Source: an uncultured Psychroserpens sp. (GTDB taxonomy: Bacteria > Bacteroidota > Bacteroidia > Flavobacteriales > Flavobacteriaceae). Taken from it: a stretch of DNA of 64,000 nucleotides. Made by a program: the position numbers and the translations under genes. A model generated the notes under the pieces. It was not told the DNA's origin. It did no database searches and saw nothing but the letters and a program-made list of their open reading frames with translations. The stretch's first letter is position 1; each line of letters starts with the position of its first letter. This document shows, piece after piece, positions 43,240 through 52,930 of this stretch. Where the stretch lies: contig NZ_CANMRL010000001.1 of NCBI RefSeq assembly GCF_947500255.1, forward strand, positions 1,364,001 through 1,428,000. The letters run 5' to 3'.

Positions 43240-45218
43240 GCAGTACGTAAAACGCTAGAGCGTGTTGGAATATCTACAATAACTTTTGTCCCGATTGGGT
43301 TTCGATTTGAATCGTATAAATCTTCTATCGCAATTCTATAATCGTTAGTATAGCCTTTAGAGAAATTAGCAAGACGCGCTTTTGTGATTGCGATACCAAC
43401 AGATTTTCGTTTGAGAAGCTTGTCTCGATTAATTTTTTCGGCTTCTATTCTACCAATACCGTTATCGGTTATAGAAATACTTACATAATCTTCTTCGATG
43501 CGATAGACATGTAAAGTTATCTTTTTGTCATCGGCTTTTGATGATAGACCATGCCACAGAGCATTCTCTAAAAACGGTTGTAGTACAAGTGATGGCACTT
43601 TTACATTGGCCGTATTAATATTATCATCAATCTTAATTTGAAAATCGATCTCGTTAGAAAATCTAATATTTTCAATATTCATATAGAGCTGCATCGTGTC
43701 TAATTCGTCTTCTAAGGAAATCTCTTTTTCCGAAGAGGCGACGAGAATTTTTCTAATGAGCTTAGAGAATTTATTTAAATAATAGACAGCATTCTCTTTT
43801 TCATTATTGATAATGTAAAGCTTAATCGAATTAAGAGAGTTAAAAATAAAATGTGGATTCATCTGACTACGAAGCATGTCTTGCTCAAGCGTTAAGATTT
43901 GCTTTTCTTGCTGTAACTGTCGGTGTCTGTAAAGTGAAACTAAAAGCCCAACGATTACTGCTAATGCGAGCATAGAATACCAAAAAATCTTTTTATTGCG
44001 TTCTAACTTAGATCTTACAATTAGATTCTCATCTGCGAGCGCTTTTATCTCTTTGTTTTTTGCTTCGTTCTCATATTGAATAATGACATCATTAACATAA
44101 CGTAAGTTACGATCGTTATTTATGGTTTTCTCGACTTCAACAGATTCCTTATAATGATCTAAAGCTAATTGGTACTCTTTCGTCATATTATATAATTCTG
44201 AAAGATGTTTATCTGCTTCAACAATGGAGAGGTTAAGATTGTATGTTTTGGCAACTTGGAGTCCTTCTTTGAGATTGCCTTCCGAAGCAGAAAGATCACC
44301 CAATTCTTTTTGAACCCATCCCAAATTAATATAAGATGCTGCAATATAGAATTGATCATTAATAGTTATTGCTTTTTCAAGTGCTCTTTCAATAATCACT
44401 TTAGCATCTAAATATTTACGTTGTTTTATATAGACTTGTCCAATGCTATTATAACAAATAACACGTCCTAAATTAGAATTGATCTGTTCATTGAACTCTA
44501 AAGACAATTTATAATTACGAAGCGCATTTTCAAGTTCACCTTCGGCTTCATAGGCATATCCAATATTTTGATAGTTGATTGCTAGCCCTAATCGATTGCC
44601 TGCCTTTTTTTCTATTTCTAGAGACTTTTCAAACTGCTTAAGAGCCAAATCATACTGTTCTAGAATTAGATAGATATTACCTATACTATTTTGTGATACC
44701 GCAATATTGTAAGACAATGTTGGAGAAGGGTTTTCTATTGATCTTGAAATATCTAAGGCTTTAGTGTGAAAGTCTAAAGCAGGTTTTACCAAATCCATTC
44801 TTCGATAAGCCACACCTATATTGTTAAGGCTTATAACTTTTAATTCTGTATTTTTAGCTGCATCTGCTAACGTTTTTGCTTTTTTATGCGCTTCTATAGA
44901 TTGTTCATAATACGAGACATTTCTATAAATAACACCTAAAGCATTTAAGGCGTAACTCTCTGCTTCTGGATAATTGATGCTATTGGCCTTTTCAATAAGA
45001 ATTTTTGTTTTTATACTGTCATTGGAATACCTCTTGAATATAGAATCAATACTAGTGTAACGCGTGGTTTTTGAAGCCAATAGGTTGATAATGTCCTGAT
45101 CGAATTTTGATTGCTGGTCTTGGCCAAAAGATACACTAGAATTAAAATAAAAGCATAGTACCATAGGCAACAGTAAATGGAATAGTCTATGTCTTTTATT
45201 TGATTTTAGGGATTTCAT
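43236..45218 (-). CDS. LytS-type sensor histidine kinase with periplasmic TPR domain
   Basis: A 660-residue kinase. It has a signal peptide (LFHLLLPMVLCFYFNSSVSFGQ), a TPR solenoid of about eight units from 60 to 380, a transmembrane helix (IFWYSMLALAVIVGLLVSLYRHR), and the His_kinase dimerisation block LRSQMNPHFIFNSLNSIKLYI (phosphoacceptor His near 450). It ends in an ATPase domain with LVLQPFLENALWHGL and ITDNGIGR. The TPRs would sense an envelope peptide or protein. The partner is the LytTR regulator 14 bp upstream on the same strand. Confidence 0.93.
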   Translation of the reverse strand: MKSLKSNKRHRLFHLLLPMVLCFYFNSSVSFGQDQQSKFDQDIINLLASKTTRYTSIDSIFKRYSNDSIKTKILIEKANSINYPEAESYALNALGVIYRNVSYYEQSIEAHKKAKTLADAAKNTELKVISLNNIGVAYRRMDLVKPALDFHTKALDISRSIENPSPTLSYNIAVSQNSIGNIYLILEQYDLALKQFEKSLEIEKKAGNRLGLAINYQNIGYAYEAEGELENALRNYKLSLEFNEQINSNLGRVICYNSIGQVYIKQRKYLDAKVIIERALEKAITINDQFYIAASYINLGWVQKELGDLSASEGNLKEGLQVAKTYNLNLSIVEADKHLSELYNMTKEYQLALDHYKESVEVEKTINNDRNLRYVNDVIIQYENEAKNKEIKALADENLIVRSKLERNKKIFWYSMLALAVIVGLLVSLYRHRQLQQEKQILTLEQDMLRSQMNPHFIFNSLNSIKLYIINNEKENAVYYLNKFSKLIRKILVASSEKEISLEDELDTMQLYMNIENIRFSNEIDFQIKIDDNINTANVKVPSLVLQPFLENALWHGLSSKADDKKITLHVYRIEEDYVSISITDNGIGRIEAEKINRDKLLKRKSVGIAITKARLANFSKGYTNDYRIAIEDLYDSNRNPIGTKVIVDIPTRSSVLRTA

Positions 45219-45232
45219 TTAGGGATTATAAA

Positions 45233-45967
45233 TTATAGTTTTTCTAAAAAGTCTGATTTACGCTGCCTTGCGACCGGGATTTTATGGTTAGACTCCATAA
45301 CAACATAACCTTCGTTTTTGATGAACTCTTTAATTTTATTCAAGTTAATAATAAAAGAGTTATGAATTCTGAAGAAGTAATGCTCTGGTAAAATAGCATT
45401 CACTTCTTTTAACTTTTTTGTAATGACAATATTTTGCTGTTTTGTTGTGACGATGGTGCTGTAATTTCCATCAGACTCTACAAATAAAATGTCGTCTATA
45501 TCTAAAAATATTAACTTTCCGTCAGTATTGATAGTGATTTTCTTCTTGTCAAACCGTTCATTAAAACTCACTAAGACCTCTTCAATTTTTGAAGAGTTCA
45601 CTAATCTAGAGTTAAATTTCTTTATTTTTTGAATGGTATCCTGTAAGTCGTCAGAATCTATGGGTTTTAATAAATAGTCAATGGCTTCATGCTTCAAGGC
45701 TTTAATAGCATACTCATCGTAAGCCGTTGTAATAACGACTGCAAAGTCCTTGTTGGATAGCTTTTCAAGAAATTGAAAACCATCCATTGTTGGCATTTGG
45801 ATATCTAAAAACAAACAATCGGGAGTATTGTTATTTAGATATCGTATCGCTTCATCAGGGTTAGAAAACGTTTCTATAATCTCTATGTCGTCGCTAAAAT
45901 TTGTGAGTTCCCATGACAATCCTTGAATTGCTTTTGGTTCGTCGTCGACGATAACTGCTTTAATCAT
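45233..45967 (-). CDS. LytTR-family response regulator
   Basis: A 244-residue regulator: receiver domain (1-120) with acidic D8, D9, phosphoacceptor D55 in DCLFLDIQMPTMDG and K in YLLKPIDSDDL. A C-terminal LytTR DNA-binding domain (about 140-244) has FVESDGNYSTIVT and FFRIHNSFIINLNKI. It is transcribed first, then the cognate kinase. A TATCTTTG -7 box ends only 5 bp before the ATG, so the message may be leaderless or nearly so. Confidence 0.94.
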   Translation of the reverse strand: MIKAVIVDDEPKAIQGLSWELTNFSDDIEIIETFSNPDEAIRYLNNNTPDCLFLDIQMPTMDGFQFLEKLSNKDFAVVITTAYDEYAIKALKHEAIDYLLKPIDSDDLQDTIQKIKKFNSRLVNSSKIEEVLVSFNERFDKKKITINTDGKLIFLDIDDILFVESDGNYSTIVTTKQQNIVITKKLKEVNAILPEHYFFRIHNSFIINLNKIKEFIKNEGYVVMESNHKIPVARQRKSDFLEKL

Positions 45968-45972
45968 AGTAT

Positions 45973-45980
45973 CAAAGATA
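45973..45980 (-). promoter_or_regulatory. -7 box very close to the LytTR regulator ATG
   Basis: On the minus strand TATCTTTG, exact TAnnTTTG, ends 5 bp before the start codon. Normal spacing would place the transcription start at about the ATG. No -33 TTG at 17-20 bp, so this is uncertain. Confidence 0.35.
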
Positions 45981-46113
45981 AACTATAATCCAATACTATG
46001 TTCGTATTATGTATAGTTAGCACTATTTCCTGTGTAATGTGTTTTAAAGATTGTGTTTGCCACATGCGTTACCAATTATACACTTTTTGTAACCAACCAT
46101 ACATATGGGAACT

Positions 46114-46141
46114 TTGGGTCTAAAAATATTTATCATATTTG
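46114..46141 (+). promoter_or_regulatory. Candidate promoter for a small RNA
   Basis: TTG (46114-46116), 17 bp, CATATTTG (46134-46141), one mismatch from consensus. It points at a terminator 90 bp away with no gene between. Confidence 0.4.
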
Positions 46142-46146
46142 AAGTG

Positions 46147-46260
46147 AAATTAAGATGGTCAATCAACTTAATCGAAAAATATAGAGTGATCGTGGGGATT
46201 CACTTTTTGATTAAATGCTATTAATCATTAAAAAAGTCAGGCTCACACCTGACTTTTTTT
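46147..46260 (+). ncRNA. Candidate small RNA ending in an intrinsic terminator
   Basis: Between a promoter-like site and a strong terminator (AAAAAAGTCAGG-CTCACA-CCTGACTTTTTT, 46230-46259) lie two more hairpins: AGTGA/TCACT (46185-46204) and GATTAA-ATGCTA-TTAATC (46209-46226). The only ORF is nine codons (MVNQLNRKI). A stable, roughly 110-nt untranslated RNA is plausible. Start inferred from the -7 box. Confidence 0.45.
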
Positions 46261-46331
46261 AATCTTAATTTCAATTAACACGACTTCATATTAGTAAATA
46301 GTTTTAGTTAGTTTAGTTAATTATTAGGGAT

Positions 46332-46362
46332 AAAAGAGAGCAGTTCGTTGCTCTCTTTTTTT
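46332..46362. terminator. Second orphan terminator hairpin
   Basis: AGAGAGCA-GTTCGT-TGCTCTCT (8-bp stem) is preceded by A and followed by seven T. No gene ends here on either strand, so it may end a second short RNA or read-through from the first. Confidence 0.7.
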
Positions 46363-46666
46363 GTTCACTTTTTATTCGGTTTTGCAGAATAGAAATTTGC
46401 AGTAAACATCACTTGCGACTGATAATTTAATAGGATAATACTTACGTTTTTTGGTTCAACAAAATTTTCATAAAATATTGATTATTAAATAGTTAAAAAT
46501 ATTTTTAACAATTCTTTGATTTTTTTGCTAATTCTCTAATTGTTAAAAACTTGTTGAAAAGGTTTCTGAAAAAACCCTAAAATATCTCATACATTTTTGA
46601 ATCTTTGTTAGTCCCAAATCACACTAAAATTTTCAGCATTTTTTTTAATTTAAAAAACCAATTAGT
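46363..46666 (+). promoter_or_regulatory. Long AT-rich upstream region of nrdB with a perfect palindrome
   Basis: No gene. GTTAAAAAT|ATTTTTAAC is an 18-bp perfect palindrome (46492-46509), with a half-copy GTTAAAAAC at 46542. TTG (46478-46480), 19 bp, TATTTTTA (46500-46507) could be the nrd promoter with the palindrome over its -7 box, giving a leader of roughly 150 nt. I did not find NrdR boxes. Confidence 0.35.
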
Positions 46667-47656
46667 ATGTCTCAAGTTGTAGAACCAATTTTACAAGAAA
46701 ATAAAGATCGATTCGTGATTTTTCCAATTCAGCACCATGATTTGTGGGAATGGTATAAAAAATCTGAAGCAAGTATGTGGACCGCTGAAGAAATCGATTT
46801 ACACCAAGACATTACAGATTGGACAGATAAATTAACAGACGATGAGCGTTACTTTATTAAGCATGTATTAGCATTTTTTGCTGCAAGCGATGGTATCGTT
46901 AACGAAAATTTAGCTGAAAATTTCGTGAATGAAGTTCAATATAGTGAAGCCAAATTTTTCTATGGGTTTCAAATTATGATGGAAAACATTCACAGTGAAA
47001 CCTACTCATTGTTAATTGATACCTATGTAAAAGACGAAAAAGAAAAAGCAATGCTTTTTAATGCTATTGAAACATTTCCTGCAATCAAAAAGAAAGCAGA
47101 TTGGGCATTAAAGTGGATTGAATCGCCAAGTTTTGCAGAGCGATTAATCGCATTTGCTGCTGTAGAAGGTATTTTCTTTTCTGGATCGTTTTGCTCAATT
47201 TTTTGGTTGAAAAAACGTGGTTTAATGCCAGGTTTAACGTTTTCAAATGAGTTGATTTCTCGTGATGAAGGTATGCACTGCGACTTTGCAGTTCACTTAC
47301 ACGAACATCACCTTGTAAATAAAGTACCAAAAGAGCGTATCAAAGACATTATTGTTGATGCTTTAAATATTGAAAGAGAGTTTATCACAGAGTCTCTTCC
47401 AGTAAGTTTAATAGGAATGAACGCTAAACTTATGTCACAATACCTAGAGTTTGTAACCGATGGTTTACTTGCCGATTTAGGTTGTGAAAAAGTGTACAAT
47501 ACAGCAAATCCTTTCGATTTCATGGATATGATTTCGTTACAAGGAAAAACTAACTTCTTCGAAAAACGTGTATCCGAATACCAAAAAGCTGGTGTTTTGA
47601 ATAAAGAAGAAGAAGAGAATAAATATGACTTTGGTTCAGATAATTTCGATTTCTAG
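46667..47656 (+). CDS. nrdB: Class I ribonucleotide reductase, small (beta) subunit
   Basis: Houses the radical cofactor for dNTP synthesis. The 329-residue ferritin-like protein has metal ligands D75 (ASDGIV), E106 and H109 (MENIHSE) and the second-half Glu/His set in ISRDEGMH. The radical tyrosine is Y113 (ENIHSETY), which indicates a tyrosyl-radical class Ia-like enzyme. The tail [13 protein letters not shown] should dock on NrdA. nrdA follows after 215 bp. Confidence 0.96.
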   Translation: MSQVVEPILQENKDRFVIFPIQHHDLWEWYKKSEASMWTAEEIDLHQDITDWTDKLTDDERYFIKHVLAFFAASDGIVNENLAENFVNEVQYSEAKFFYGFQIMMENIHSETYSLLIDTYVKDEKEKAMLFNAIETFPAIKKKADWALKWIESPSFAERLIAFAAVEGIFFSGSFCSIFWLKKRGLMPGLTFSNELISRDEGMHCDFAVHLHEHHLVNKVPKERIKDIIVDALNIEREFITESLPVSLIGMNAKLMSQYLEFVTDGLLADLGCEKVYNTANPFDFMDMISLQGKTNFFEKRVSEYQKAGVLNKEEEENKYDFGSDNFDF

Positions 47657-47824
47657 AACTAAAAGTTAATCAAAGACAGAATTGTTTTAATTGGCATATC
47701 GCTTCCGAAGCTAATCAACTTCAGAACACATGGTTACTGCCAGTTTTAAATTTCAATATAAAAACCTAATTAATTAACATGCTATAAATCAACTCCCTGT
47801 CGATTTGTAGTTCCAACTAACCCT

Positions 47825-47849
47825 TTTTCTGAATCGTAGCTTCAGAAAA
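47825..47849 (+). other. Hairpin in the nrdB-nrdA gap
   Basis: TTTTCTGAA-TCGTAGC-TTCAGAAAA is a perfect 9-bp stem ending 22 bp before the nrdA ATG. No T-run follows. It could set mRNA processing or nrdA translation. Confidence 0.5.
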
Positions 47850-47871
47850 GAACTAAAAAAACGTGTAAAGT

Positions 47872-50349
47872 ATGTATGTAGTAAAAAGAGACGGAAGAAA
47901 AGAGCCAATCATGTTCGACAAAATTACGGCAAGAGTTCGTAAATTATGTTACGGACTTAACGAACTTGTTGATCCTATTAAAGTGGCCATGCGTGTCATT
48001 GATGGATTATATGACGGTGTAACCACAAGTGAACTGGATAATTTAGCAGCTGAGCAAGCCGCAACAATGACAACAGCTCATCCAGATTATGCACGATTAG
48101 CTGCACGTATTTCTGTGTCTAACTTACATAAAAACACAAAAAAGACCTTTAGCGAGGTGATGACAGATTTATACACGTATGTCAACCCACGAACTGGTAA
48201 AAAAGCACCTTTGTTAAGTGATGAGGTGTATAAAGTTATCACGGATAATAAAGATAAATTAGACTCCTCTATTATCTATAACCGTGATTTTGGTTATGAT
48301 TATTTTGGGTTTAAAACACTCGAGCGTTCTTACCTTTTAAAATTAAATGGTAAAATTGCTGAACGTCCACAACACATGTTAATGCGTGTGTCTATTGGAA
48401 TTCATTTGGATGATCTAGATGCAGCAATTGAGACCTATGAGTTAATGTCTAAAAAATACTTTACACACGCTACACCTACATTATTTAACTCTGGAACACC
48501 AAAACCGCAAATGTCATCTTGTTTCTTATTAACGATGAAAGATGATAGTATTGATGGTATTTACGATACACTAAAACAAACAGCTAAAATCTCACAGTCT
48601 GCCGGAGGAATAGGTTTGTCTATTCACAATATTCGCGCAACTGGAAGTTACATTGCTGGAACCAACGGAACAAGTAATGGTATTGTACCAATGCTAAAAG
48701 TATTTAATGATACAGCACGTTATGTTGATCAAGGAGGAGGAAAGCGTAAAGGAAGTTTTGCGATGTACATCGAGCCATGGCATGCCGATATCATGAGTTT
48801 CTTAGATTTAAAGAAAAATCATGGTGCTGAAGAATTACGTGCACGTGATTTATTCTATGCGATGTGGATGCCAGACCTATTTATGAAACGTGTTCAAGAA
48901 GATGGTGAATGGACACTAATGTGCCCTAACGAATGCCCAGGATTATGTGATGTTCATAGTGAAGAGTTTGAAACGCTCTACACAAAATATGAAGCTGAAG
49001 GTAAAGGACGTAAAGCTATAAAAGCACGTGAACTTTGGGAGAAAATATTAGAATCTCAAATTGAAACAGGTACACCTTACATGTTGTACAAAGATGCAGC
49101 AAACCGTAAGTCTAATCAGAAAAACTTAGGTACGATTCGTTCATCAAACTTATGTACAGAAATCATGGAGTACACGTCTAAAGATGAAGTTGCTGTATGT
49201 AATTTAGCATCGATCGCTTTACCTATGTTTGTGAAAAACGGAGCGTTTGATCATAAAGAGTTATTTAGAATCACTAAACGTGTGACTAAAAACTTGAATA
49301 GAGTTATAGATAGAAATTACTATCCTGTAAAAGAAGCTGAAAATTCAAACTTCCGTCATAGACCAGTTGGTTTAGGCGTTCAAGGATTGGCAGATACATT
49401 CATTAAATTGAGATTACCTTTTACAAGTGATGAAGCTAAAAAATTAAACCAAGATATTTTCGAAACACTATACTTTGCAGCAGTTACAGCAAGTATGGAA
49501 GAAGCAAAAGCCGATGGTCCTTATGAAAGTTATGAAGGGTCTCCAATTAGTAAAGGAGAATTCCAATATAACCTTTGGGGAATTAAAGATGAAGAATTAA
49601 GCGGACTTTGGGATTGGGCGAAATTGCGTAAGCAAGTACTCAAAAACGGCGTTCGTAATTCATTATTAGTAGCGCCAATGCCAACAGCGTCTACATCTCA
49701 AATTCTTGGTAATAATGAGTGTTTTGAACCATATACATCTAATATTTATACACGTCGTGTATTGTCTGGAGAGTTTATTGTAGTGAATAAACATTTATTA
49801 GAAGATCTAGTAGAATTAGGGCTTTGGGATGAAGGATTAAAAAATGAAATCATGAGAGCGAATGGATCTATACAAGGCGTAGATAATATTCCTCAAGATA
49901 TAAAAGAGCTTTACAAAACAGTTTGGGAATTGAGTATGAAAGATATCATAGATATGTCTCGTCATAGAGGTTATTTTATCGATCAGTCTCAGTCACTTAA
50001 TCTGTTTATGGAAGGCGCTACAATGGCAAAATTAACATCGATGCATTTCTATGCTTGGAAGAGCGGCTTGAAAACAGGAATGTACTACCTACGTACGAAG
50101 AGTGCAGTAGATGCAAAGAAAGTGACCATTGCCAGAACAGAAAAAGCGCAACCTGTTGCTCAACCGCAACAAGTAGCCGTTGATAATGTTGCCCAAAAGC
50201 AACAAAAAGCTGCTGAAACTGCTGCTAAATTTGCGAAGCAAACAGCAGAGAAAGTAGAGGTAGAACCTATGAGTGCAGAAGAAATGAAAGCGTTAATTGC
50301 TCAAGCTAAAGAAGGCGAAGGCGATGACTGCTTAATGTGTGGTTCTTAG
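47872..50349 (+). CDS. nrdA: Class I ribonucleoside-diphosphate reductase, large (alpha) subunit
   Basis: Reduces ribonucleoside diphosphates. The 825-residue protein begins with an ATP-cone (about 1-90: [22 protein letters not shown]), the dATP overall-activity switch. The ten-stranded barrel has [18 protein letters not shown] (active-site Cys), [10 protein letters not shown] and [13 protein letters not shown]. The C-terminus ends DDCLMCGS with C820/C823 as the swinging redox pair. A linker of Ala/Gln/Lys-rich sequence (about 760-805) precedes it. Confidence 0.97.
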   Translation: MYVVKRDGRKEPIMFDKITARVRKLCYGLNELVDPIKVAMRVIDGLYDGVTTSELDNLAAEQAATMTTAHPDYARLAARISVSNLHKNTKKTFSEVMTDLYTYVNPRTGKKAPLLSDEVYKVITDNKDKLDSSIIYNRDFGYDYFGFKTLERSYLLKLNGKIAERPQHMLMRVSIGIHLDDLDAAIETYELMSKKYFTHATPTLFNSGTPKPQMSSCFLLTMKDDSIDGIYDTLKQTAKISQSAGGIGLSIHNIRATGSYIAGTNGTSNGIVPMLKVFNDTARYVDQGGGKRKGSFAMYIEPWHADIMSFLDLKKNHGAEELRARDLFYAMWMPDLFMKRVQEDGEWTLMCPNECPGLCDVHSEEFETLYTKYEAEGKGRKAIKARELWEKILESQIETGTPYMLYKDAANRKSNQKNLGTIRSSNLCTEIMEYTSKDEVAVCNLASIALPMFVKNGAFDHKELFRITKRVTKNLNRVIDRNYYPVKEAENSNFRHRPVGLGVQGLADTFIKLRLPFTSDEAKKLNQDIFETLYFAAVTASMEEAKADGPYESYEGSPISKGEFQYNLWGIKDEELSGLWDWAKLRKQVLKNGVRNSLLVAPMPTASTSQILGNNECFEPYTSNIYTRRVLSGEFIVVNKHLLEDLVELGLWDEGLKNEIMRANGSIQGVDNIPQDIKELYKTVWELSMKDIIDMSRHRGYFIDQSQSLNLFMEGATMAKLTSMHFYAWKSGLKTGMYYLRTKSAVDAKKVTIARTEKAQPVAQPQQVAVDNVAQKQQKAAETAAKFAKQTAEKVEVEPMSAEEMKALIAQAKEGEGDDCLMCGS

Positions 50350-50365
50350 TAATTAAGTGTTAACT

Positions 50366-50396
50366 AAAAAAGCATCTCGAAAGAGGTGCTTTTTTT
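50366..50396 (+). terminator. Terminator after nrdA
   Basis: AGCATCTC-GAAA-GAGGTGCT (8-bp stem with one G-U and a GNRA tetraloop) is followed by seven T. Confidence 0.9.
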
Positions 50397-50418
50397 ATAT
50401 TTAAACCTATTCTGAAGC

Positions 50419-51564
50419 ATGGAAGCAAATAAGAGAAGTAAACTCAAAGAAGTGGCGAGCGTCTTTTTTAAATTAGGCTGTTTTGCTTTTGGTGGCCCAG
50501 CGGCACATATCGCCATGATGGAAGATGAGGTTGTCACCAAGCGGCAATGGATGACGAGAGACTATTTTCTAGATTTAATAGGAACGACAAACTTAATTCC
50601 AGGTCCTAATTCTACTGAAATGACTATGCATTGTGGTTATGAAAGAGCTGGAAAAATGGGACTATTCGTGGCAGGTATATCATTTATATTTCCAGCGACT
50701 GTAATTACGGCTCTGTTGGCTTACTTATATGTCTCTTATGGAACACTGCCAGAAGTTGAACCGTTTATTTTTGGGATTAAACCTGTAGTTTTAGCAATCA
50801 TTGCTTCTGCAGTAATCAAACTAGGAAAGAAAGCTGTTAAAGGTTTTGAACTTGCTGTTTTAGGAGGTTTGGTATTGATAGTCAGCTTATTAGGAGTTAA
50901 TGAAATTATAGCATTATTATCTGCTGGTGTTTTTGGCATGTTGTATTTCTCAGTGAAAGATAAGACCATTAAAAGTGCTAATAGTGTTTCACCTTTATTT
51001 CTATTATCCGGATTGGGAACCTCGGTATTAAAAGTATCTACACTTAATGTCTTTTGGGTCTTTTTAAAAGTAGGTGCTATTCTCTATGGAAGTGGCTACG
51101 TTCTTTTTGCATATTTAGATGCCGAACTAGTAACTAGAGGTTGGTTAACTAGAGCAGAATTAATCGATGCTATTGCAGTTGGTCAATTCACACCTGGACC
51201 AATACTATCAACATCAACTTTCATTGGGTATCAATTATCTGGATTTTATGGAGCATTGGCAGCAACGGCAGGTATTTTTCTGCCTTCCTTTTTATTCGTT
51301 TTGATATTGAACCCTTTTATTCCTAAAATGCAAAAGTCTAAACTATTAAGACATTTTTTAAATGCTGTTAATGTTGCTGCAGTAGCCGTAATGTTAGCAG
51401 TTTTAGTAATTATGACCAAAGAAACCTTAATAGATTGGAAAGCGATAGTCATCGCTTTGATTGCAGTAGTTTTAACGTTTAAAGCTAAAAAGGTTAGCCC
51501 TATTTGGGTTATCGTTATTGGAGCAATCTTAGGATATATTTTGGTGACTTTACTTCCTAATTAG
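50419..51564 (+). CDS. chrA: Chromate transporter family protein, two-domain form
   Basis: A 381-residue inner-membrane protein with duplicated CHR domains: the first at about 10-180 (KLGCFAFGGPAAHIAMMEDEVV, LIGTTNLIPGPNSTEMTMHCGYERAG), the second at about 205-375 (KVGAILYGSGYVLFAYLDAELV, DAIAVGQFTPGPILSTSTFIGYQLSG). The PGP motifs of both halves are present. Family members export chromate; in marine bacteria a physiological sulfate or other oxyanion role is possible. It overlaps the 3' end of the DUF6503 gene by 8 bp. Confidence 0.9.
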   Translation: MEANKRSKLKEVASVFFKLGCFAFGGPAAHIAMMEDEVVTKRQWMTRDYFLDLIGTTNLIPGPNSTEMTMHCGYERAGKMGLFVAGISFIFPATVITALLAYLYVSYGTLPEVEPFIFGIKPVVLAIIASAVIKLGKKAVKGFELAVLGGLVLIVSLLGVNEIIALLSAGVFGMLYFSVKDKTIKSANSVSPLFLLSGLGTSVLKVSTLNVFWVFLKVGAILYGSGYVLFAYLDAELVTRGWLTRAELIDAIAVGQFTPGPILSTSTFIGYQLSGFYGALAATAGIFLPSFLFVLILNPFIPKMQKSKLLRHFLNAVNVAAVAVMLAVLVIMTKETLIDWKAIVIALIAVVLTFKAKKVSPIWVIVIGAILGYILVTLLPN

Positions 51565-52279
51565 ATAGTTTATCTGTGCCTAAATAGTTGTCGTCCTTGT
51601 TATAATACCAAGCTCTATTTTTTGGCATTTTAATACCATTAATAATTGCTGTGTCAGTCAATACAATATATTCGCCGCTATCGGGTTTTAGTTTTCCGTT
51701 ATCATCAGTTTTATAAAACTGGTAAATTTCCATCGCATAGGTTTTTGGATCAAAATAAAAATACCAAACGTCGCTACCTACACTTTTATCATAAGAGGCT
51801 TTTAAAACAAGATAGTCTTTTCCTTTGAAGGTTTTACGCTCCACTTTGTCATGGATAATCGTTCCTTTATCTTTTAACTTCATTGGTAAACCGTAGAGAT
51901 AGGTATAATAATTTTTATAAAGGTTTGCCCTATCACAAGAGAGGTTGTTTTCTTTTTTTTGTGCTTCGGAAAGATTACTTTCTCCATTTAATGTAATGGA
52001 ACAGGTATCCTTTTTAACAGTGTATTCTGTAGTTATGGAATCGCGTGTTGCGCTTACATAAAAATAAGTTTTAGGTAAGTTGATGACAATTTTACTATCA
52101 CGATTTGAATTATTAGGCGTTTCCATGGAGATGTGAAGTTCACCATTAAAGGTATTCCAATTTTGATTTGGATCATGATATCTGATTGCTTTTTCGAGTA
52201 GTTCTTTTCCCGAAAGGTCTTGTGCAATTATCGATTGGAAACTCAACAAATAGATGACTAGTAAAGAAAGATATTTCAT
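51557..52279 (-). CDS. DUF6503-like exported protein
   Basis: A 240-residue protein with a signal peptide (MKYLSLLVIYLLSFQSIIAQ). The body is a beta-rich LolA-like half-barrel type (WNTFNGELHISMETP, VWYFYFDPKTYAMEIYQFYK, GEYIVLTDTAIINGIKMPKNRAWYYN). This pattern fits DUF6503, a Bacteroidota family of unknown role. No lipobox. Probably periplasmic. Confidence 0.75.
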   Translation of the reverse strand: MKYLSLLVIYLLSFQSIIAQDLSGKELLEKAIRYHDPNQNWNTFNGELHISMETPNNSNRDSKIVINLPKTYFYVSATRDSITTEYTVKKDTCSITLNGESNLSEAQKKENNLSCDRANLYKNYYTYLYGLPMKLKDKGTIIHDKVERKTFKGKDYLVLKASYDKSVGSDVWYFYFDPKTYAMEIYQFYKTDDNGKLKPDSGEYIVLTDTAIINGIKMPKNRAWYYNKDDNYLGTDKLSN

Positions 52280-52312
52280 AATCTAAAATTTTGAGATACT
52301 AAATTAAGCTAT

Positions 52313-52341
52313 TTGATTTTAATTATAGTATGCTATATTTG
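52313..52341 (+). promoter_or_regulatory. Promoter of the RDD gene
   Basis: TTG (52313-52315), 18 bp, TATATTTG (52334-52341). It lies between two in-frame ATGs and therefore favours the start at 52366. Confidence 0.7.
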
Positions 52342-52365
52342 AAATGCACTAATCAACTTTTAATT

Positions 52366-52875
52366 ATGAACCATATTAAATATGCTGTTACTAAAGATGT
52401 TCTAGCAAGTAAGGAAATACGTTTTGCAAATTATATTATAGATTTTATTGTAAAATATGCATTGAGCTTTGGTGTAGGTATTTTAATAGGTTTGTTTTCT
52501 GAATTAACAGGCAACTATACATTTTTGGATATACTGTTAGATGAAGATACAGGCTGGATATTTGAATATGTTCTTGGGTTTCTTATTGTTATAGTTTATT
52601 ATACAACTTTTGAAACATTAACAGGACGTTCTTTGGCAAAGTATATCACTAAAACTAAAGTTGTGCTTTATGATGGTTCTAAGCCAACCATTAATGAAAT
52701 CTTGATACGCTCATTATCTCGAATTATTCCATTTGAAGCACTTTCATTTTTAGGTGAAAATGGAAAGGGATGGCATGATTCTATTTCAAAAACATATGTA
52801 GTTAGTGTAGATAAGTTTCAAGCTAAAAAAGAGACTATTGACGGTTTAGAGGAAATAGGAAGAATAGGTGAATAA
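52366..52875 (+). CDS. RDD family membrane protein
   Basis: A 169-residue protein with an RDD-type fold (here EIRFANYIIDFIVKYALSFGVGILIG with R, N/D and D in the helix 1 positions), a second helix pair, and GRSLAKYITKTKVVLYDGSKPT with ILIRSLSRIIPFEALSFL. The role of RDD proteins is unclear; some are Na+/H+ antiporters. The ATG at 52330 would lie upstream of the -7 box, so the shorter start is used. Confidence 0.88.
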   Translation: MNHIKYAVTKDVLASKEIRFANYIIDFIVKYALSFGVGILIGLFSELTGNYTFLDILLDEDTGWIFEYVLGFLIVIVYYTTFETLTGRSLAKYITKTKVVLYDGSKPTINEILIRSLSRIIPFEALSFLGENGKGWHDSISKTYVVSVDKFQAKKETIDGLEEIGRIGE

Positions 52876-52909
52876 ATAAAAAACCGTCTCAGAAAGAAAC
52901 GGTTTTTTA
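52876..52909. terminator. Bidirectional terminator between RDD and PiT genes
   Basis: AAAAAACCGT and ACGGTTTTTT (10-bp stem, 52878-52887 with 52899-52908) around an 11-nt loop. Confidence 0.85.
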
Positions 52910-52930
52910 ATACTATATATGATAAGAAAC

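Noticed and set aside
46363-46666. NrdR boxes upstream of nrdB
   Set aside because: No pair of ACACAATATATAGTGT-like boxes could be found by eye; the only clear palindrome is GTTAAAAAT/ATTTTTAAC.
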